A stretch of 64,000 bases of DNA from Arthrobacter sp. KBS0703 (GTDB lineage Bacteria; Actinomycetota; Actinomycetes; Actinomycetales; Micrococcaceae). Position 1 is the first letter of the stretch; each line of letters starts with the position of its first letter. The stretch covers positions 2,294,001 through 2,358,000 of the forward strand of contig NZ_MVDG02000001.1 of assembly GCF_002008315.2 (NCBI RefSeq), read 5' to 3'. The notes under the pieces were generated by a model that saw only the letters and a program-made list of their open reading frames with translations, was not told where the DNA came from and did no database searches. Shown piece by piece: positions 62,852 through 64,000 of this stretch. The position numbers and the translations under genes were made by a program.

Positions 62852-63525
62852 CCCTCCTGGGTTTCCGGTTTCCGGTGCTCCTGGTGTTCCTGGTTTTGGC
62901 GTTCCTCGGCCCGCCGGCGCAGCCCCTGGGTCCGTACCTTCATCGCTTCAATGACGTACTCGGCGCCGGTCCACACGGTGATCCCCACGGCGACAAGCAT
63001 GACGGCGAAGGCCACCCAGACCAGCCACGGCGCGAGGCCGGAGAGCGGGAGGAGGTAGAGGAAAATGGCCGCGGTCTGGACTACGGTCTTCAGTTTGCCG
63101 CCGCGGGACGCCGGGATCACGCCGTAACGGATCACGAAGAACCTCAGGGCGGTGATGCCCCATTCGCGGACCAGGATGAGCACCGTAATCCACCAGGGCA
63201 GCTCGTTCAGGACGGAGAGCATGACCAGGGCGGAGCCGATCAGGAGCTTGTCGGCAATCGGATCGGCGATCTTTCCGAAGTCGGTGACCAGTCCCCTGCT
63301 CCGGGCGATGTCGCCGTCGAGCTTGTCCGTGTAGATGGCGACGGCGAACGCCGCCACGGCGGCCCAGCGCCAGGGCCCGGACTCGCTGTGCTGGCCGGGG
63401 GCATCGGCGATAAGGAACCAGACGAAGAACGGCACCAGCACGATGCGGAGCATGGTGAGGATGTTGGGAAGATTCCAGATCCCGGAGCTGTTGGAGCCGG
63501 CCGCGGTCGCTTCGGTGCTAGTCAC
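62848..63525 (-). CDS. pgsA: CDP-diacylglycerol--glycerol-3-phosphate 3-phosphatidyltransferase
   Basis: Membrane enzyme for phosphatidylglycerol synthesis. The 225-aa protein has the CDP-alcohol phosphotransferase motif from TDKLDGDIARSRGLVTDFGK to ADPIADK, and five or six hydrophobic segments. It carries an extra C-terminal Glu/Gln-rich tail (RRRAEERQNQEHQEHRKPE). The start codon is a short distance from the ftsK stop (63535). Confidence 0.93.
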   Translation of the reverse strand: MTSTEATAAGSNSSGIWNLPNILTMLRIVLVPFFVWFLIADAPGQHSESGPWRWAAVAAFAVAIYTDKLDGDIARSRGLVTDFGKIADPIADKLLIGSALVMLSVLNELPWWITVLILVREWGITALRFFVIRYGVIPASRGGKLKTVVQTAAIFLYLLPLSGLAPWLVWVAFAVMLVAVGITVWTGAEYVIEAMKVRTQGLRRRAEERQNQEHQEHRKPETQEG

Positions 63526-63534
63526 CCTTCTAGG

Positions 63535-64000
63535 CTACCGTCCGGTGAGGGACCAGGCGTCTTCGGAACCGTCCTCGTCGTCGCCGGAGCTGCCGTCCGC
63601 GCCGTCGTAGTACTCCACGTTCTGGGTGCGGTTGTCCAGGCCGGCGGCAACGAGGTCCTCGGCGTATCCGCCCTGGGCGATGTTGGCGTTGGCGTTGTCA
63701 CTGAGCGCTGCGGTTTGGGAATCGGGCATCGCCGGGGATTCCTGCCCCTTCATGGCGGCCAGAACGGTGGCGAGGTCGTCCGGCTTGACCAGCACGTCGC
63801 GCGCCTTGGATCCTTCGGAGGGCCCCACGACTCCCCTGGACTCGAGGAGGTCCATGAGGCGGCCGGCCTTGGCGAACCCGACGCGGAGCTTGCGCTGGAG
63901 CATCGACGTCGAGCCGAACTGCGTGGTGACCACCAGTTCCGTGGCCTGCAGCAGCACCTCGAGGTCGTCTCCGATGTCGTCGTCGATCTGCTTTTTCTGC
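63535..64000 (-). CDS. ftsK: DNA translocase FtsK, C-terminal fragment (runs off window)
   Basis: The open frame continues past the right edge of the window. The visible ~154 residues contain the end of the motor domain and the gamma winged helix: [20 protein letters not shown] and [15 protein letters not shown], which binds KOPS/XRS sites and activates XerCD. An acidic tail ([15 protein letters not shown]) follows. Confidence 0.92.
   Translation of the reverse strand, partial: QKKQIDDDIGDDLEVLLQATELVVTTQFGSTSMLQRKLRVGFAKAGRLMDLLESRGVVGPSEGSKARDVLVKPDDLATVLAAMKGQESPAMPDSQTAALSDNANANIAQGGYAEDLVAAGLDNRTQNVEYYDGADGSSGDDEDGSEDAWSLTGR

Overview
The window reads as high-GC actinobacterial chromosome, most likely a member of the Micrococcaceae close to Arthrobacter or Pseudarthrobacter. 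The evidence is the GC-rich coding sequence with many GTG starts, the actinobacterial pre-16S antitermination element, PriA-type HisA, a ClgR-type regulator beside cinA-pgsA-ftsK, DUF3046 next to recA, and the argCJBDFRGH order. This genus-level call is inference from gene content; no alignment was run.

Layout. 1-507 is the 5' end of a 16S rRNA on the minus strand with an AT-rich leader, followed by tyrS, a HelD/HelR-type helicase, apt and a DNA-alkylation repair group (Mpg, an Ada-AlkA fusion, Ogt). 8.4-18.3 kb holds a DinB-type mycothiol-dependent isomerase family gene, a 101-bp nested palindrome, and the complete arginine cluster [32 protein letters not shown] on the minus strand. 18.4-26.1 kb (plus strand) has a fatty-acid desaturase, a quinone oxidoreductase, a large Pls/PosA-type non-ribosomal peptide synthetase (poly-cationic amino acid polymer synthetase family) and an M1 aminopeptidase. 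26.2-29.9 kb is pheST. 30-39.3 kb mixes a SIMPL protein, pyrrolidone-carboxyl peptidase, a radical SAM protein with an SOS-like box, the MetQIN methionine transporter, a Nudix hydrolase, an MFS exporter, a CDF metal transporter and a small stress membrane protein. 39.3-43.2 kb is the infC-rpmI-rplT-trmH unit and a DUF1844 gene. 43.2-49.1 kb holds an MFS gene, an SseB gene and hisCB-hisH-(52-aa membrane protein)-priA. 49.2-64 kb holds the lexA/LysM SOS divergon, a DinG helicase, hflX, a methyltransferase, dapF, miaA, miaB, recX, recA, DUF3046, MarR, clgR, cinA, pgsA and the 3' end of ftsK.

The most biologically interesting locus is the NRPS at 20.7-24.7 kb. It has one adenylation domain with a lysine-like specificity code (D-A-E-S-I-G-T-V-V-K by my manual alignment), one carrier domain, six apparent membrane segments and three related C-terminal repeats each marked by an LGAKIG-like motif. 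That is the architecture of epsilon-poly-lysine / delta-poly-ornithine synthetases, and a metallo-aminopeptidase gene lies directly downstream.

A major caveat is that ten places carry Tn5 mosaic-end (Nextera mate-pair junction) sequence. These are library adapters left in the assembly, not transposons. They break or mask at least seven genes: ada-alkA, the DinB-family gene, the NRPS (twice), the SIMPL gene, infC (twice), the MFS gene (twice) and DUF3046. I re-joined these genes from the reading frames on either side. argF also has a pair of compensating frameshifts. Apparent peptides such as SYTHLDVYKRQ or SLIHI in translations of this window are adapter-encoded.
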